In this document: piece after piece, positions 20,263-32,325 of the stretch
How positions within the stretch are numbered: the first letter of the stretch is position 1
Layout of the letters: each line of letters begins with the position of its first letter
DNA from: Prinia subflava
Lineage: Eukaryota; Chordata; Aves; Passeriformes; Cisticolidae
DNA length: 64,000 nt
Direction: 5' to 3'
NCBI RefSeq assembly: GCF_021018805.1
Contig: NC_086266.1
Span: 7,502,001 to 7,566,000, forward strand
Made by a program: the position numbers and the translations under genes
Notes under the pieces: model-generated
Database searches by the model: none
What the model saw: the letters and a program-made list of their open reading frames with translations, nothing else
Told to the model about the DNA's origin: nothing

Positions 20263-21822
20263 TCTAAGAAAGCACAGCCCAGGCAGGAGGAAGGACAGAG
20301 CCTACAGTGCTTCTCCTGTTTGGGAGAGGTGCTGGGAAAGGAGGGACTGCAGAGAGGGCCCTGCACTCTGACACACGGCCAAGGGCTGTGCAGGTACAGG
20401 TGTGTTATTGTGAGCCCTGCCCAGAGCTGTGCCTGTTCTCAGCTTCAAACTGTGCAGGGAGGCTTTGAAAGGCACAACCCAGCAGAGCTCTGGCTTTTGG
20501 TAAGACAAGAGGACAACCTTGTTATTTCTAGAGCTCTTTCCCTGAAAGATCCTGAAGCACCTGGCAAGTGTTTGGGGGCTGGGTATGTTTGAAATTCCAT
20601 TTACCAACGGGGAACCCAAGGCACTGCATGGATTTCCCCAGGAACAGAGCCCCCAAAAACACTAAACACAAACAGAAAACCCACTCACACGTGTGCCCCT
20701 CCACCTTCTGGACTGGCCTAACAAGTGTTCTGGTGTCAGTGTTGTTGGAATGTCCTTTTTCTGCCTTCACTGACCACAGAGTGTCACCTTTAACTTGGGT
20801 TTGATTTATCTGGGCCATGCAGACAAGGCAATGAAAAGGCAGAGAAAGATTTCACTGGGAAGGAGATGGACACAGCCCAGCACCACAAATGAACTCTGGG
20901 ACAGCCCAGGTAAAAGCCAGGTGTTGCAAACCAGCCAGCTCCACTGAGCTGTGGTCAATGCCTTCCAAAGAAAGGACAGATTCTATTTAGCCAAGACATG
21001 CCTGCCCAGCAATTATTTCTCAGTCCCTGAGGGTCCAAACCAGCTGCTTCTCTGGGAACAGGGATCCAGTGTCCTTCCCATCCCCACAGCCAACCCAGCC
21101 ACACACTGACAGCTCTCTCTTCCTGAAGAAAATGAGGAACAAGATGCTTTGGAATCTCTAAACAGGATCTTAACATCCTCAGCCCTCGGTTTCCCAAATG
21201 GCTAAGCAGGGATAATTTATCAGGAGTTTATCAGCCAGCTCTCAGCCCCTGTCTGGTGACAGGCAAGTGTCAGATCTTCCTCCAAACTGCAGCAGCAATT
21301 CCTGCTATTGTCACTATCAATGAATTGACAGCACAGCCTCAAGTCATGACATTTGAGCTTCTGATTCTCACCAAGATTTTGTGCATCTTCCCAGCACAGA
21401 GGTGGAATGTGATGCTGCTTTTTGCAGGCTCTGGTAAGAACCAGCCATGTTAACACCTCATGCACCTTCTCAGAGGAAACCTCAGTGAGAGACCAAAGGA
21501 TGTTTAAAGGATGCTGTGAAACTCCTTGGGGATGTCCTGCTGAAGTTTCAGTGTTTATCAGGAGTGTCCCTGATAAGCAGTGAACTGTTGCCCTGACACA
21601 GCACAGGAGCTGCAGCACCTCTGAGCTCTGAGCCCCTGCTCCCCTCTCCTTCCAGGAAAGCCTCCAGCTCCGGGACTGGCATTTGTTTGACATCTCCTGA
21701 CATATTTACAACACTGGCTAATTTATCAGCTCCTGCAGGAGGTGGTTTATGGAACAGTGGGATGGGCCAGGCAAAATCCTCCAGTATCTTTTCATCCACA
21801 TGACTGGGATGTACTGGGATTA

Positions 21823-22272
<450 letters not shown>

Positions 22273-22424
22273 TCAGAGCCAGGTCTCCTACAAGCACTGC
22301 TGCTTCCACATCCTCCCAGTGGCACAGCTCCCACAGAAACCTCTCAGGGGCTGTTTGAGCCTGCTCTGATCTCTCCTTTCAGTAATTGGGATAAGGAGGC
22401 TGTTTAACACCATCATCAAGTTCT

Positions 22425-22620
22425 GTTTAATCTCTCTATCAACAACCTGGATGAGGGGATCAAGTGCACCCCCAACAAGTCTGCAGCTGATGTGCTGGAG
22501 GGTGGGAAGGTTCTGAGCAAACCTCCCCATCCTCCCACACTTCACCTGTCAGGATGATCATCACCAAATCACAGAATCGTTAACGTTGGAAAAAACCTTT
22601 AAGATCATCAAGTCCAAGCA
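22425..22620. mobile_element. Two CR1 pieces in opposite orientation
   Basis: At about 22425-22505 the plus strand encodes a degenerate CR1 reverse-transcriptase stretch, LFNLSINNLDEGIKC, ending with a decayed form of the FADD catalytic motif (SAAD). At 22563-22620 the sequence aaatcacagaatcgttaacg, followed by ttggaaaaaacctttaagat, is a CR1 3' end in reverse orientation. The pieces are too short and altered to be functional. Confidence 0.65.
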
Positions 22621-23982
22621 GAATTATTTAGACCAGAAACTTTGCAAGGCCAAATGTCAGATGTTGCAATGGGCCTGGTCTGTTCTGCAGTGTCCTGACT
22701 GGAAAGAAACAGCACAGGGGTCATCAGGAGATGACTTTGCCTACTTTGCTTGTCTTTATTATACAGGAAGGGGGGAACATGAAGGGAAGAAAATGGCAGC
22801 AGCTCCAGTGGAACGGCTAAATTTGGGAACTCAGGATGCTTAGTCACACAGCCACGCTGCAGCTGGTGACATGCAGCTGCTGGGCCACAATGAACACTGC
22901 AACCCTGCAATGAACTGTCCTTCAGCCTCACCATGTGGTTCCTGGCAGGGAGAACATCAAACATGAATGAAAAATGGAACTTTGGCCGACCTGGCCTGGA
23001 CCCAGCCTCTGCCACGTCCAGCTCAGCTTGGAGGATGCTGTCACCCTGAATTTCCTGGCATTTTCAGCTGAGAAGTTTGGGTTATGGAACACCTTCTACA
23101 CTTTCTAATCTAGGTCTCTCTTCCCCCAGGAGCTCCTTGATGACTCATTTCCCTGGGTTTCCCTCTCTGATTTTCCAAGGCCACGAGGAATGGGAGCAGG
23201 CTGCTTCCCACGCTGCAGGATGGTCACAGGGCAAACCAAAATCCAAACTGGGGAGAAATGACACAGAGCATCTCTTCATGCGGATTTTCCTGTTTACCTG
23301 CTGAACGCAGAACAGCCTGGGAAAAAACCCAAGGAAAAAGCCAGGAAAAAGCCCTCCCTGTGCCCATGGGGCAGTGTCCCCTCACTCTGCTCCGTGACAT
23401 CCCTCCCTTCCCGAACACAGGAACATCTCCCAGCTCCGGGGCTGCCATTGGCTGCAATTCCATCCTCACTATTCCCACCCTCCCCGTGCTGCCTCATCAT
23501 TCCTCTGGAATCACGTGTCTGCAGGAGCTGAAGCAGCACATTTCTGTGCAGGCACCTCTGAAAGCACAGGGAGAATAAAGGAATGTGAGGAGTTCCCAAG
23601 CCTCATCCTCTCTGTGCGTTTGAAGGTGGTTTCCAGCACAAGGCAGGAAAAGAAGACTGAAGATTCTTCCATAACACACAGCAGAGGAGGCTGCTGCAGA
23701 GTTTTTCCAGTAAATTTACTTCTGTTACATAAAACAATGTCATCTTCCTTCTGCTCATCCCGTCAGGTTTGCTCAGAGAAGGGATAGCTGAGTGATGAGC
23801 AGATGCTGGAGAGTGTTTTGCTCAAGGAACACCTAAAAATAGCTGCCAAACTGTCTGTCTGAAGTACTTTTCCATGTAGTCCCTGAAGGATAGGCCAAAG
23901 TTGGACAGGCTTTGCAGGAGGTTAATTGCTAAGTTTTCTTCACCCCACAGTAGCTTTAGGGACAGCCAGGAGGGGTGGTCAG

Positions 23983-24560
23983 TCCATCCATCCATCCCTC
24001 CATCCCTCCATCCCTCCATCCCTCCCTCCCTCCATCCATCCATCCCTCCATCCATCATCCATCCATCATCCATCATCCATCCATCCATCCATCCCTCCAT
24101 CCATCATCCATCCATCCATCCATCCATCCCTCCATCCCTCCATCCATCATCCATCCATCCATCCCTCCATCCATCATCCACCCATCCATCCATCCCTCCA
24201 TCCATCATCCACCCATCCATCCATCCCTCCATCCATCATCCATCCATCCATCCATCATCCCTCCATCCCTCCATCCCTCCATCCATCCCTCCATCCCTCC
24301 ATCATCCACCCATCCATCCATCCCTCCATACATCATCCATCCATCCATCCATCCCTCCATCCATCCATCCCTCCATCCATTATCCATCCATCCATCCCTC
24401 CATCCATCCCTCCATCCATCCCTCCTCCATCCCTCCATCCATCCATCCATCATCCATCCATCCATCCATCCATCCCTCCATCCATCCCTCCATCCATCAC
24501 CCATCCATCCCTCCTCCATCCATCATCCATCCCTCCATCCATCCATCCATCCCTCCATCA
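23983..24560. repeat. Long (CCAT)n / (CCATCCCT)n microsatellite
   Basis: About 578 bp consist of CCAT units interspersed with CCCT and CATC interruptions. All frames stay open because the tetranucleotide has no stops, giving false Ser/Ile/His/Pro-rich reading frames of more than 200 residues. It lies in the intron between the exons at 27435 and 22152. Confidence 0.97.
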
Positions 24561-25318
24561 TTCTTGTCTGGCTGAGAGCAGTGTGTAGGAGAGAAGGAGG
24601 CTGCAGGCTGTAACTTCCAAGGCATCTGTGATGTTCCAGATTTTCTCCTCTGAGCCAGTTTGGGGCTGTTTACACTGCCCTGGATCCATCCCCGAGCCAG
24701 GCCCAGCACCACCTGGGCTGTAAAGCAGGGCTCCCAGCACCCAGGGGAGAATCAGCACAAGAGCAAAGCTCAGACTGTTTCAACTGGAAAGGGAAACCAG
24801 AGCCAGGGCTGGTCCCAGGCAGCCAGGACCGGGATTCTGGTCCACAGCAAGCCATGGGGGCAGTGGGGCTTTGCTGTGCTGAGGAATTCCCTCCAGTCCA
24901 GCTGCCTCCTACAGGCTGGCACAGGGATTTTCATCCTGGTGCTGGCCAGCTCCTGAGTTCCCTGCCTGGCCACACTGGTGCTCTGGGGGTTGGGAGCAAT
25001 AGCAGGGTGTGTCAGGACACAGGAGCAGGGAGGGGAAATGCATCCTGAAGCACAGGGGAGCACAGGGAGGGCTCCCATCCTCAGGTGGTATCAGGATTTG
25101 TTACTCACTGCAGCTCAGACACAAGACCATAACCACACACTGCTAAACTCAGCACTAAACCAGGCTCAGCCCAGCCAGAGCTGCTCTGCCATCCCCTCTC
25201 ACACCTCACATCCTTCATCCCTCCTGGCACCCTAAAACAAAGAGCCCCAGGAAGAGGGGAGGGTGCCACTGTCAGAACAGCTCATTGGGGACTGTCTGCT
25301 GCCTGCTCATGCCCTGTC

Positions 25319-25455
25319 TCTCCCAGTGCAGTCTCAGCTCTCCCAGTCCAGTCCAGCTCTCCCAGTGCAGTCACAGCTCTCCCAGTGCAGCCCTGTCTCT
25401 CCCAGTCCAGCCCCAGTTCTCCCAGTGCATTCCCAGCTCTCCCAGTCCAGCCCAC
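25319..25455. repeat. Minisatellite, about 6 copies of a 20-24 bp unit
   Basis: Units of the form ctctcccagtgcagtcacag recur with alternation of gtgcag and gtccag. It is intronic. Confidence 0.85.
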
Positions 25456-26879
25456 CCAGGTCCCGCTGTGCCGCCCTGGCTGAGGAGCTCTGGGAGCCCT
25501 CCCCAGGCAAAGGGATTGCTGTGATCACACTGAGCACACCGAGCCTCTCCAGCAGGCACAGCCCATCACCCCACAGAGGAGAAGGCCCATTTCAGTCCTC
25601 CCTGCTTAGCTGAATCATTTCCTGGTGCTCTACCTGCAGGTAAGATTTATCCCCTAAATCCCAGTCTGCATCACACAGAGCAAAGAAAGCTCTCTGGGTC
25701 TCTCCAGTCTGGGTTGTATCATCAGGGGCAGTAAATCGGTGTTTCCCCCCCTGCAGCTGAACCTGTCTGCACCCTCTGAGAATCCCAGGTGGCAGAAACA
25801 CCCTGGCATGGCTGGAGATACAAGTTAAGGTTTATTTTGTTTCCAACAGAAAAGTGCAAATGCAGGAAAAGAAACAATATGTGGAGAAGAAGCGGCTGCA
25901 GTTCCTCCCTTCTCCAATGCAAAGCTCTCTGACCAAAATAGCACATTGAAATTAAGCTCATTTGTTTCCAAATTGAAATCCCAAGGCTCTTCCAGATTTG
26001 AAAAGTGTCATGGATGCTTTTTGGACGGCTGCTCTGCCTCACCGAGAGACGAGCAGCAGGGATGAAGGGAGGAAGACATTCCTCTAAGCACAACTCACAA
26101 GGGGCTTCACCACATTGACTGGGCACAGGCTCACTAAATCCTAAACATTGCAAGGGATGAGCTGAAAGCCATGCCCAGACTTTGATTTCTGTGCTAACAA
26201 ACTTGTGCCTCTCAGTGATAAGGACAGCTCTGCACACAGAGCCCAAACTCTGGCACAGCCACGTGCTCCCCTTCCCAAACACCCAGCAGCACAGGCTCTG
26301 CACTTTGGGCTCGGCTCACGGCACTAATCCTAAACTTAAGGGGTTGTAGAGGTTAATTGTAACCTAATGAACAAGAACCAAGCTGGGGATTTGTGTGGTC
26401 AGACCCTGAAGTCCACTGCTTGCTGGTTGCCTTCATCATTTCCTATGGTGGAAACATTTTGCCGTCTGTCTCGCCATAAAAAAGGCAAATGGGGGCCATC
26501 CTGAGGCAGGGAAAACTGTGAACCCGACATGAAAGGCACAGATGACATGGCTAACTGATTGGTTTAATTACAACCTCATTTCCTCAATCACAAGTTCAAA
26601 AGTAGATGGCATTGGGTTTTAATTAAGAGGACTGCTTGAAGGATCTCAACCTCATCATGTTTTAGTCAAAGAGCTATGGAATAAAGGTCAGGAAATTGCA
26701 CTTCTGCTTAATACAAACTAAAGGAATTATCAGATCCAGCAGGAAATTCTCAGAGCTGTCAATACATATTGACAGATGCTGCTCCTCCATTAGGCACAGT
26801 CCTCAGACACTTCAGCTTGTTCCCAAATCACCCAGGCACAAACCCAGGCTCAGCCCTTGCCAGCCTCCACTATGGGCAG

Positions 26880-27434
26880 GTGTGCCAGGTACCCCCAGGC
26901 ACCTCACACATGTCCTTGGGGTGTGTGATGGAGGGGGACAGACACAGACACAGCCCCAGGTACCTCGCAGATGTCCTTGGGGTGTGTGATACAGTAGGGA
27001 CAGACACAGACAGTCCCCAGGTGTGCCCCAGGTACCTCACAGCTGTCCTTAGGGTGTGTGATGGAGGGGGACAGACACAGACACAGCCCCTAGGTGTGTC
27101 CCAGATACCCCACAGCTGTCCTTGAGGTGTTTGATACACTGGGGACAGCCCCAGCCCCCAGGTGTGCCCCAGCCCAGGTACCTCACAGATGTCCTTGGGG
27201 TGTGTGATGCAGTAGGGACAGACACAGGCCAGCCCCCAGGTGTGCCAGGTACCCCCAAGCACCTCCCAGCTGTCCTTGGGGTGTTTGATACAGTGGGGAC
27301 AGACACAGCCCCAGCCCCAGGTGTGCCCCAGGCACCTCCCAGCTATCCTTGAGGTGTTTGATGCAGGGGGACAGCCCCAGCCCCAGGTGTGCCCCAGCCC
27401 CAGGTGTGCCCCAGCCCCAGGTGTGCCCAGGTAC
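26880..27434. repeat. Minisatellite built from copies of the ARHGEF9 exon-intron junction
   Basis: Seven diverged tandem units with a period of about 73 bp lie directly downstream, in transcript order, of the 27626-27435 exon. Each unit repeats the last 34 bp of that exon followed by the junction and about 40 bp of intron. The last exon-like base of each copy is at 27336, 27263, 27182, 27109, 27036, 26964 and 26903; the true exon ends at 27435. All seven keep GT at the position matching the donor. The copies at 27182, 27036 and 26964 keep GAG|GTACC; the one at 26964 is identical to the real junction over about 20 bp. Translated in the exon frame, the copies still show degenerate forms of IKHLKDICE, for example ITHPKDICE. 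Between 27380 and 27430 a 17-bp subunit (ccccaggtgtgccccag) is repeated about three times. The exon is constrained coding sequence, so it is the likely source and the array the derivative. Confidence 0.9.
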
Positions 27435-27626
27435 CTCGCAGATGTCCTTGAGGTGTTTGATGTAGTGGCGCTCGGTGCTCATGATCTCGTTGATGACGTT
27501 GGCTCTCATCTGGTCGCGGTTCTGCACGGTCCTGCCCAGGCACAGGCAGTCGGCGCTGGGGTCCAGGTGCCCGTTCTGCACCTCGCTGGTTCCCTCCTCC
27601 ACCCCATCCTCCTGGTTCACCCATAG
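27435..27626 (-). CDS. ARHGEF9: ARHGEF9 internal coding exon: SH3-DH linker and start of the RhoGEF (DH) domain
   Basis: The exon has 64 codons, from [12 protein letters not shown] through [15 protein letters not shown] to the first DH helix ([19 protein letters not shown], then KDICE). The STERHY segment is conserved region 1 of DH domains, and its glutamate normally contacts switch I of the GTPase. The acidic linker differs from human at a few positions (GTSEV and PSAD), as expected for a bird. On the minus strand the acceptor is tcctgcag at 27627. The donor is GAG|GTACCT, which fits the consensus poorly at +4 to +6. Phase is 0 at both ends. The last 34 bp of this exon (27435-27468) and the splice junction are copied seven times in the adjacent intronic minisatellite. 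Confidence 0.95.
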
Positions 27627-30400
27627 CTGCAGGACAGAGGGACAGCACAGGGGTTATTGCCAGCAGCACCTCAGGGCTGGCTCAGGAGACGCTGGATCCG
27701 CCCCTCCTCACCCCTCTGGGGTGTGCACAGCCCACACTGCCCAGCCCCACACCTCTGCAGGCAGCCCCAAACGCTCCCCACACGCTCCCCATCTCACAGG
27801 GGACTGCCAGAGCTGCCTGCCTTGATCCCAAACACAAAACCATCCTGTGACAGGGTGAAGGGCTGCTGCCAAGAGCTGCAGACTGAGATGGACACGAGTA
27901 AAACACAGCAGCCTGAGGAAAACTGCAGCTGGACAAGCACTGCTGTCCCAGCTCCTGCCACCTCCAGCTGGGGTTTCTCTGAATGGGAAGATCCTCTGGG
28001 AGCAGGATCCCCTTTCCCGGGGCTGCTTTGAGGTGCAGATGTGGCTGGTTCAGAGATCTGAAGTGCACATCAGCTCTGGGTTGTTCCTGGAGCTCTGTAA
28101 CCTGCCGGGCCAGGGGCTGTGCAGGAGCCCAGAGTCCATTTCTCAGCAGCTTTCCTCAGCAGTCACAGGGACAGCCCTTCTGGCTCAGGCAAATCCCACA
28201 TCTCAGCACCCCAGGATTGGGATCCCCAAACCACGGGATCCTCAAAGCACATGGAATGCACACCCCTGAGCAAGTCTCCCAAAACCTCGGGGCTGAGGGC
28301 ACTGGGCACTGGAAATTACAGACAGCACTGAAAAAGGATCACTGTGTTTTCAGCACAATGAAGTTTCCTTCCAATATCAAAAAAAAAAAAAAATCCATAG
28401 AAATTGCAAATTCCAACTCTCTCCTGTGTGTCTGAAGCAGCCTGTGCTCTGCACACACCATACGGATCAAGGGCTCCTTCTGTTACCTTTTCCCACAAAA
28501 CCTGCTTAAAATAACTCTGATTGACTCAAATTGGGCTCAGGGTAGTTTGTAAACAAACATTAAATAAAGCTTACAGCTGACAGAAATACCCCTGTCTTTC
28601 ACAGACCACCTCAACTGTGATGGAAATGAAGCAACTTCTCTCCTCAACATTTCAAGTTCTCACATCCTGGCGATTTTCAAACCTAAAACACACTTTTCTG
28701 TGAGCAGTGGAACTGTCCACACACAGAGTACAAGGAAAGCAGGCAGCATCATTAACCTGATCTTCAGGCTTCCTTTCAGTGTTAATAGTTTTTCCTGCTT
28801 TCCCATTATTCAGTTTAAATTGAGCTTTGCACAGATTGTAAAGGGCAGTGTTCCTGCAAATTAGGAAAGTAAAAATCTCCAAGCCTGCCCCTGCTCCTTC
28901 CCTGCTTTCCCAACCAACAGCTGTTCTGCTAAACCACCTCTTGCAGGGCATTGAAGTTTTGCCCTCCCACAGGGAGTTGTAAAGGCCAAAAAAGAAAAGT
29001 AAAAAAAGAAAAAAACCTCAAACCTATCTCTTCTTTAGCAGGATGCTAACCATGCTGCAAATTTTGGGGATAAAAAAGGGGTTTTGTAGAATTTCCATCA
29101 GCACTGGGAGGCCTGGCTGAGCCCCAGGTCACTGTGAGGGAAAGCAGGGAGCTGGTGATCCAATCCCAACCAAATACAGTGGAATCCAGCAGGGAAAACC
29201 TCTCCTGGCACGCTGAAACAAATGTCTGTTCTTCAGAAAAACAACCCAAACCATGGCCAGAAAAGTGTCTCTTTCAGCAAACCCACCCTGCTCTGGAAGA
29301 GGTTTGGGGTCCAGTGGGGCAGAGCAACACCCCATGAGCAGTGGTTTATGCTGAAAAATAAATAAAAAATAAATACTCAATAAATCAAGGAAGTGCTGCT
29401 GCTGAGCAATGTCCCTTTGGGGTAAGTGACCTTGGGGGCCAACTACTGACATCAAAATCACCAATTTCAGTGCTGGGAAAGCCTGGGGGCACCCTGAGAA
29501 GGGAAAATGGGTCCTGGGAAGGACAGGATGGCACAGGGAGTCCTCCAAGGGACATGTCCTGGTGCCAGCCTCATTGGCATTCCACACAAACAGATGTGGA
29601 AAATCCAGTAAGACCAGTGTGGGGATTAAACCCTGCTGGTTGAAGTTTGAAATAATTCCCACCCTGCTTTTCTTCTCCTCCAGAAAGGGATTTTGCAGCC
29701 TTCCCAAACCCAGCTGGAACAGCTTGTTACCAAGTCTGATGACATTCCTGCCAGTTTGGCAGCAGAGCATATTTTTAAAGCTCTACCTCCTGGAGTCAGG
29801 TGATCATGAGAAAAAATTTGATTTTCACTTTTAAAAAAGCCAGAAAGATCTAATCATTACAAGGCATGTGTGTGTAAGCCTGAGTCATGAATCCTAAAAG
29901 CTTTGAAACTCCAAGGCAGAGAGCAAACTTGCAAACTTTGGTGATTCCTCAGACTCAGGCTGCCTTTTGTGCACAGCAGGAACACTCCCTCCCTCCTCAT
30001 CTGCCAATCTCAGGAGTCCTGCTTTCTCCCTTAATGAAATTTTTGCTTCTTCCTGCTAGGATCTGTGTTCCCAAAGGGAAAAAAATACAGTTCTAGTCTA
30101 AATGACTTCTGCCTTATATTAAAAAAAAATGCAACAGTTTTATCAGCTCCAGAGGAAGCTGAAGGTGCTTCCACCCTGTGCTCTCCGGCCTCTGCTGCTG
30201 GAAGGATGAATCCCACTGTGCTGTTCAAACACTCCTGTTTCCATCTAAACCTCTGAAGCTTTCTGAAATTCCAGCAAGGATCCTTCTTCCAGGGCATCTT
30301 TTGAAGTTGGGACCATGACTGATAAAAGCTGAGGTGCAGGGGCAGCTCTGGCACTGACCTCGGGCCGTCCCTGCAGCTGGAGGAGGCTTCCCCACCCAAA

Positions 30401-30444
30401 CCCAGGGACAATCACAGAAAAACCCAGGGACAATCACAGAAAAA
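30401..30444. repeat. 22-bp tandem duplication
   Basis: A 22-bp unit beginning cccagggacaatcacag is present twice in perfect tandem (30401-30422 and 30423-30444). Confidence 0.9.
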
Positions 30445-31278
30445 CTCACGGAAGTGTTGAAGCATGGACTGAAATGCACCACCAGACTCTTGTGGCACCC
30501 ATGAGCAGCAGCCTGCTGAGGCAGACCTGGGGCTGTGTTTGCTCTCGGGGCTGGGGAGGAGCTGGGCCATGCTGGGCCGAGGGAGGGTGGCACTTGAAGG
30601 GTTAACTGTGCCCTCTGTCCCAGTGCCACCACCCCAGGCTGGATCCTCTGTGCCCCAGTGGCAGTGACGGAGCTGCAGGTGACAGCCAGGTGGCACAGCC
30701 ACTCTGGGGAGATGCTGGCCTTGCCCAAAAGCTTCTGGAACACCAGACGGGTGTTGGACAAAGCTGCAAACGCTCCTGCTTTAGCCAGAACCTCCAACAG
30801 GGTGATCCCTCTGTTCCACACACACAGGGCTCCCAAAAATGCCTGAAATGCCTGAATTTCCTTCCTTCCTGTGGGAACAGCTGGGATCACACTCCTGGAA
30901 AAGGACCTGTCTGCTCCCCATCTTTCCAAATGGACACAAATGCACAGATACCTCTCCCTCTCAGTGCAAATATATCCATTTTTAGAAAAGAAACTTCTAA
31001 ACTCTCGTTTTCTCCTGGTTTCATCCCATCTCCCCAGCACTCCCAGCTCAGGACGGGTGGCTGCCATCCCTGTGGGGATTTCCAGGGAGCAGGGATGGGA
31101 CGGGAGTTCCCTGGCAGCCTCTCAGCTCTGCTGCTCATTTGGATCCCCAGAAGCCTCCCCAGGCTCCCGTCCTGAGCTCCTCAGCAGTTCAGGGCTGTGG
31201 CTTGGCACAGCTCTGGCACCCCCAGCTGAATTCCTGCATCCAGTGGCACTGGTTTTAAGGATAAACAACAACCCTACA

Positions 31279-31342
31279 ATAATAAATAATAAACCCTTAA
31301 ATATATAATAATAATATATATTTTATATATATATATAAATCC
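31279..31342. repeat. AT-rich simple sequence
   Basis: A run of aataataaat followed by atatataataata and tatatatatat gives a low-complexity AT tract in the SH3-to-DH intron. Confidence 0.9.
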
Positions 31343-31839
31343 TTAAACACCTCTGCAATGCAAAACATCACGGGCTGTAAAATAAAACAGGACTGGGGGG
31401 GGTTTCCCCCAGGCCATGAAAAAGGCCCAGCAGTGAAACCACCAAGCCCTGAGAGCCATTTCAAGCACTCTGTGTAAGGAATTAATGAAAAGAAATCAGT
31501 GGAAACTACAGAAAAAACCCACCCCAAGTTGCATAATGCTGGTCCTATGTGATCTTTCTCACTGAAAGGCCCTTCCATGGGGAGAGGAACAGGCTTATCA
31601 TGAGGCTCCCAGTCCTATTTCAAAATTCAACCCTAACTGGGAAGTCATGACCAGCTCTTGTGTAATGCAAGAACTTGCAGAGGCAGATAAAAGGAAAATC
31701 AAATAAAAAGGTCCTTTTCCCTAAGGACCAGTTCTGGGAGCCACGGAGAGCTGATGGTTGCATTGTGCTAATTCATGTTCTCTGACTGATACCCTTTAGA
31801 AAGGGAAAAAAGGAAGACCCAGGGAAGCACAGGCCAGGC

Positions 31840-32325
31840 AGGCTCACCTCAGTGCCCAGCAGAGCTCGGAGCACATTCCTGGAAATCTGTGCAGGCACGT
31901 GGAGGACAGGGAGGTGACTGGTGAGAGCCAGCACAGCTTCACTGAGGGCAGAGCGTGCCTGACACGTTCAGTGGCCTGTGACAAGGTTACAGAGCCCAGA
32001 GCCCCTGCAGGGGCTAAAGGGGCTCCAGGAGAGCTGCAGAGGGACTGGGGATAAGGGATGGAGGGACAGGACACAGGGAATGGCTCCCACTGCCAGAGGG
32101 CAGGGCTGGATGGGAGATTGGGCAGGAATTGTTCCCTGGCAGGGTGGGCAGGCCCTGGCACAGGGTGCCCAGAGCAGCTGTGGCTGCCCCTGGATCCCTG
32201 GCAGTGCCCAAGGCCAGGCTGGAGCAGCCTGGGACAGTGGGAGGTGTCCCTGCCATGGCAGGGGTGGCACTGGGTGGGCTCTGAGCTTCCTCCCAGCCCA
32301 AACCAATCTGTGATCCTATGATATA
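31840..32325 (+). mobile_element. CR1 LINE copy with an internal deletion
   Basis: The left part (31930-31990) encodes a worn reverse-transcriptase stretch in the plus direction, SQHSFTEGRACLT, then ACDKVTE, matching the QHGF-KGRSCL region of CR1. It then jumps directly to the 3' UTR (from about 32015) without the rest of the reverse transcriptase. The right part ends in the CR1 tail, ctgtgatcctatgat. An 83-bp tract (32141-32223) is identical to the copy at 57 kb. Confidence 0.75.

Noticed and set aside
23901..24613. Three overlapping plus-strand frames of more than 200 residues rich in HPSI
   Set aside because: They come only from the CCAT tetranucleotide repeat.
28379..28394. Poly-A run, also at about 3982 and 47827, as a sign of processed pseudogenes
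   Set aside because: No gene-like sequence or target duplication is found next to these runs.
30225..31067. Minus-strand open frame of 280 residues
   Set aside because: It is long, but I see no recognisable domain, no conserved motif pattern and low-complexity proline/alanine stretches. It sits in GC-rich intron where stops are rare.
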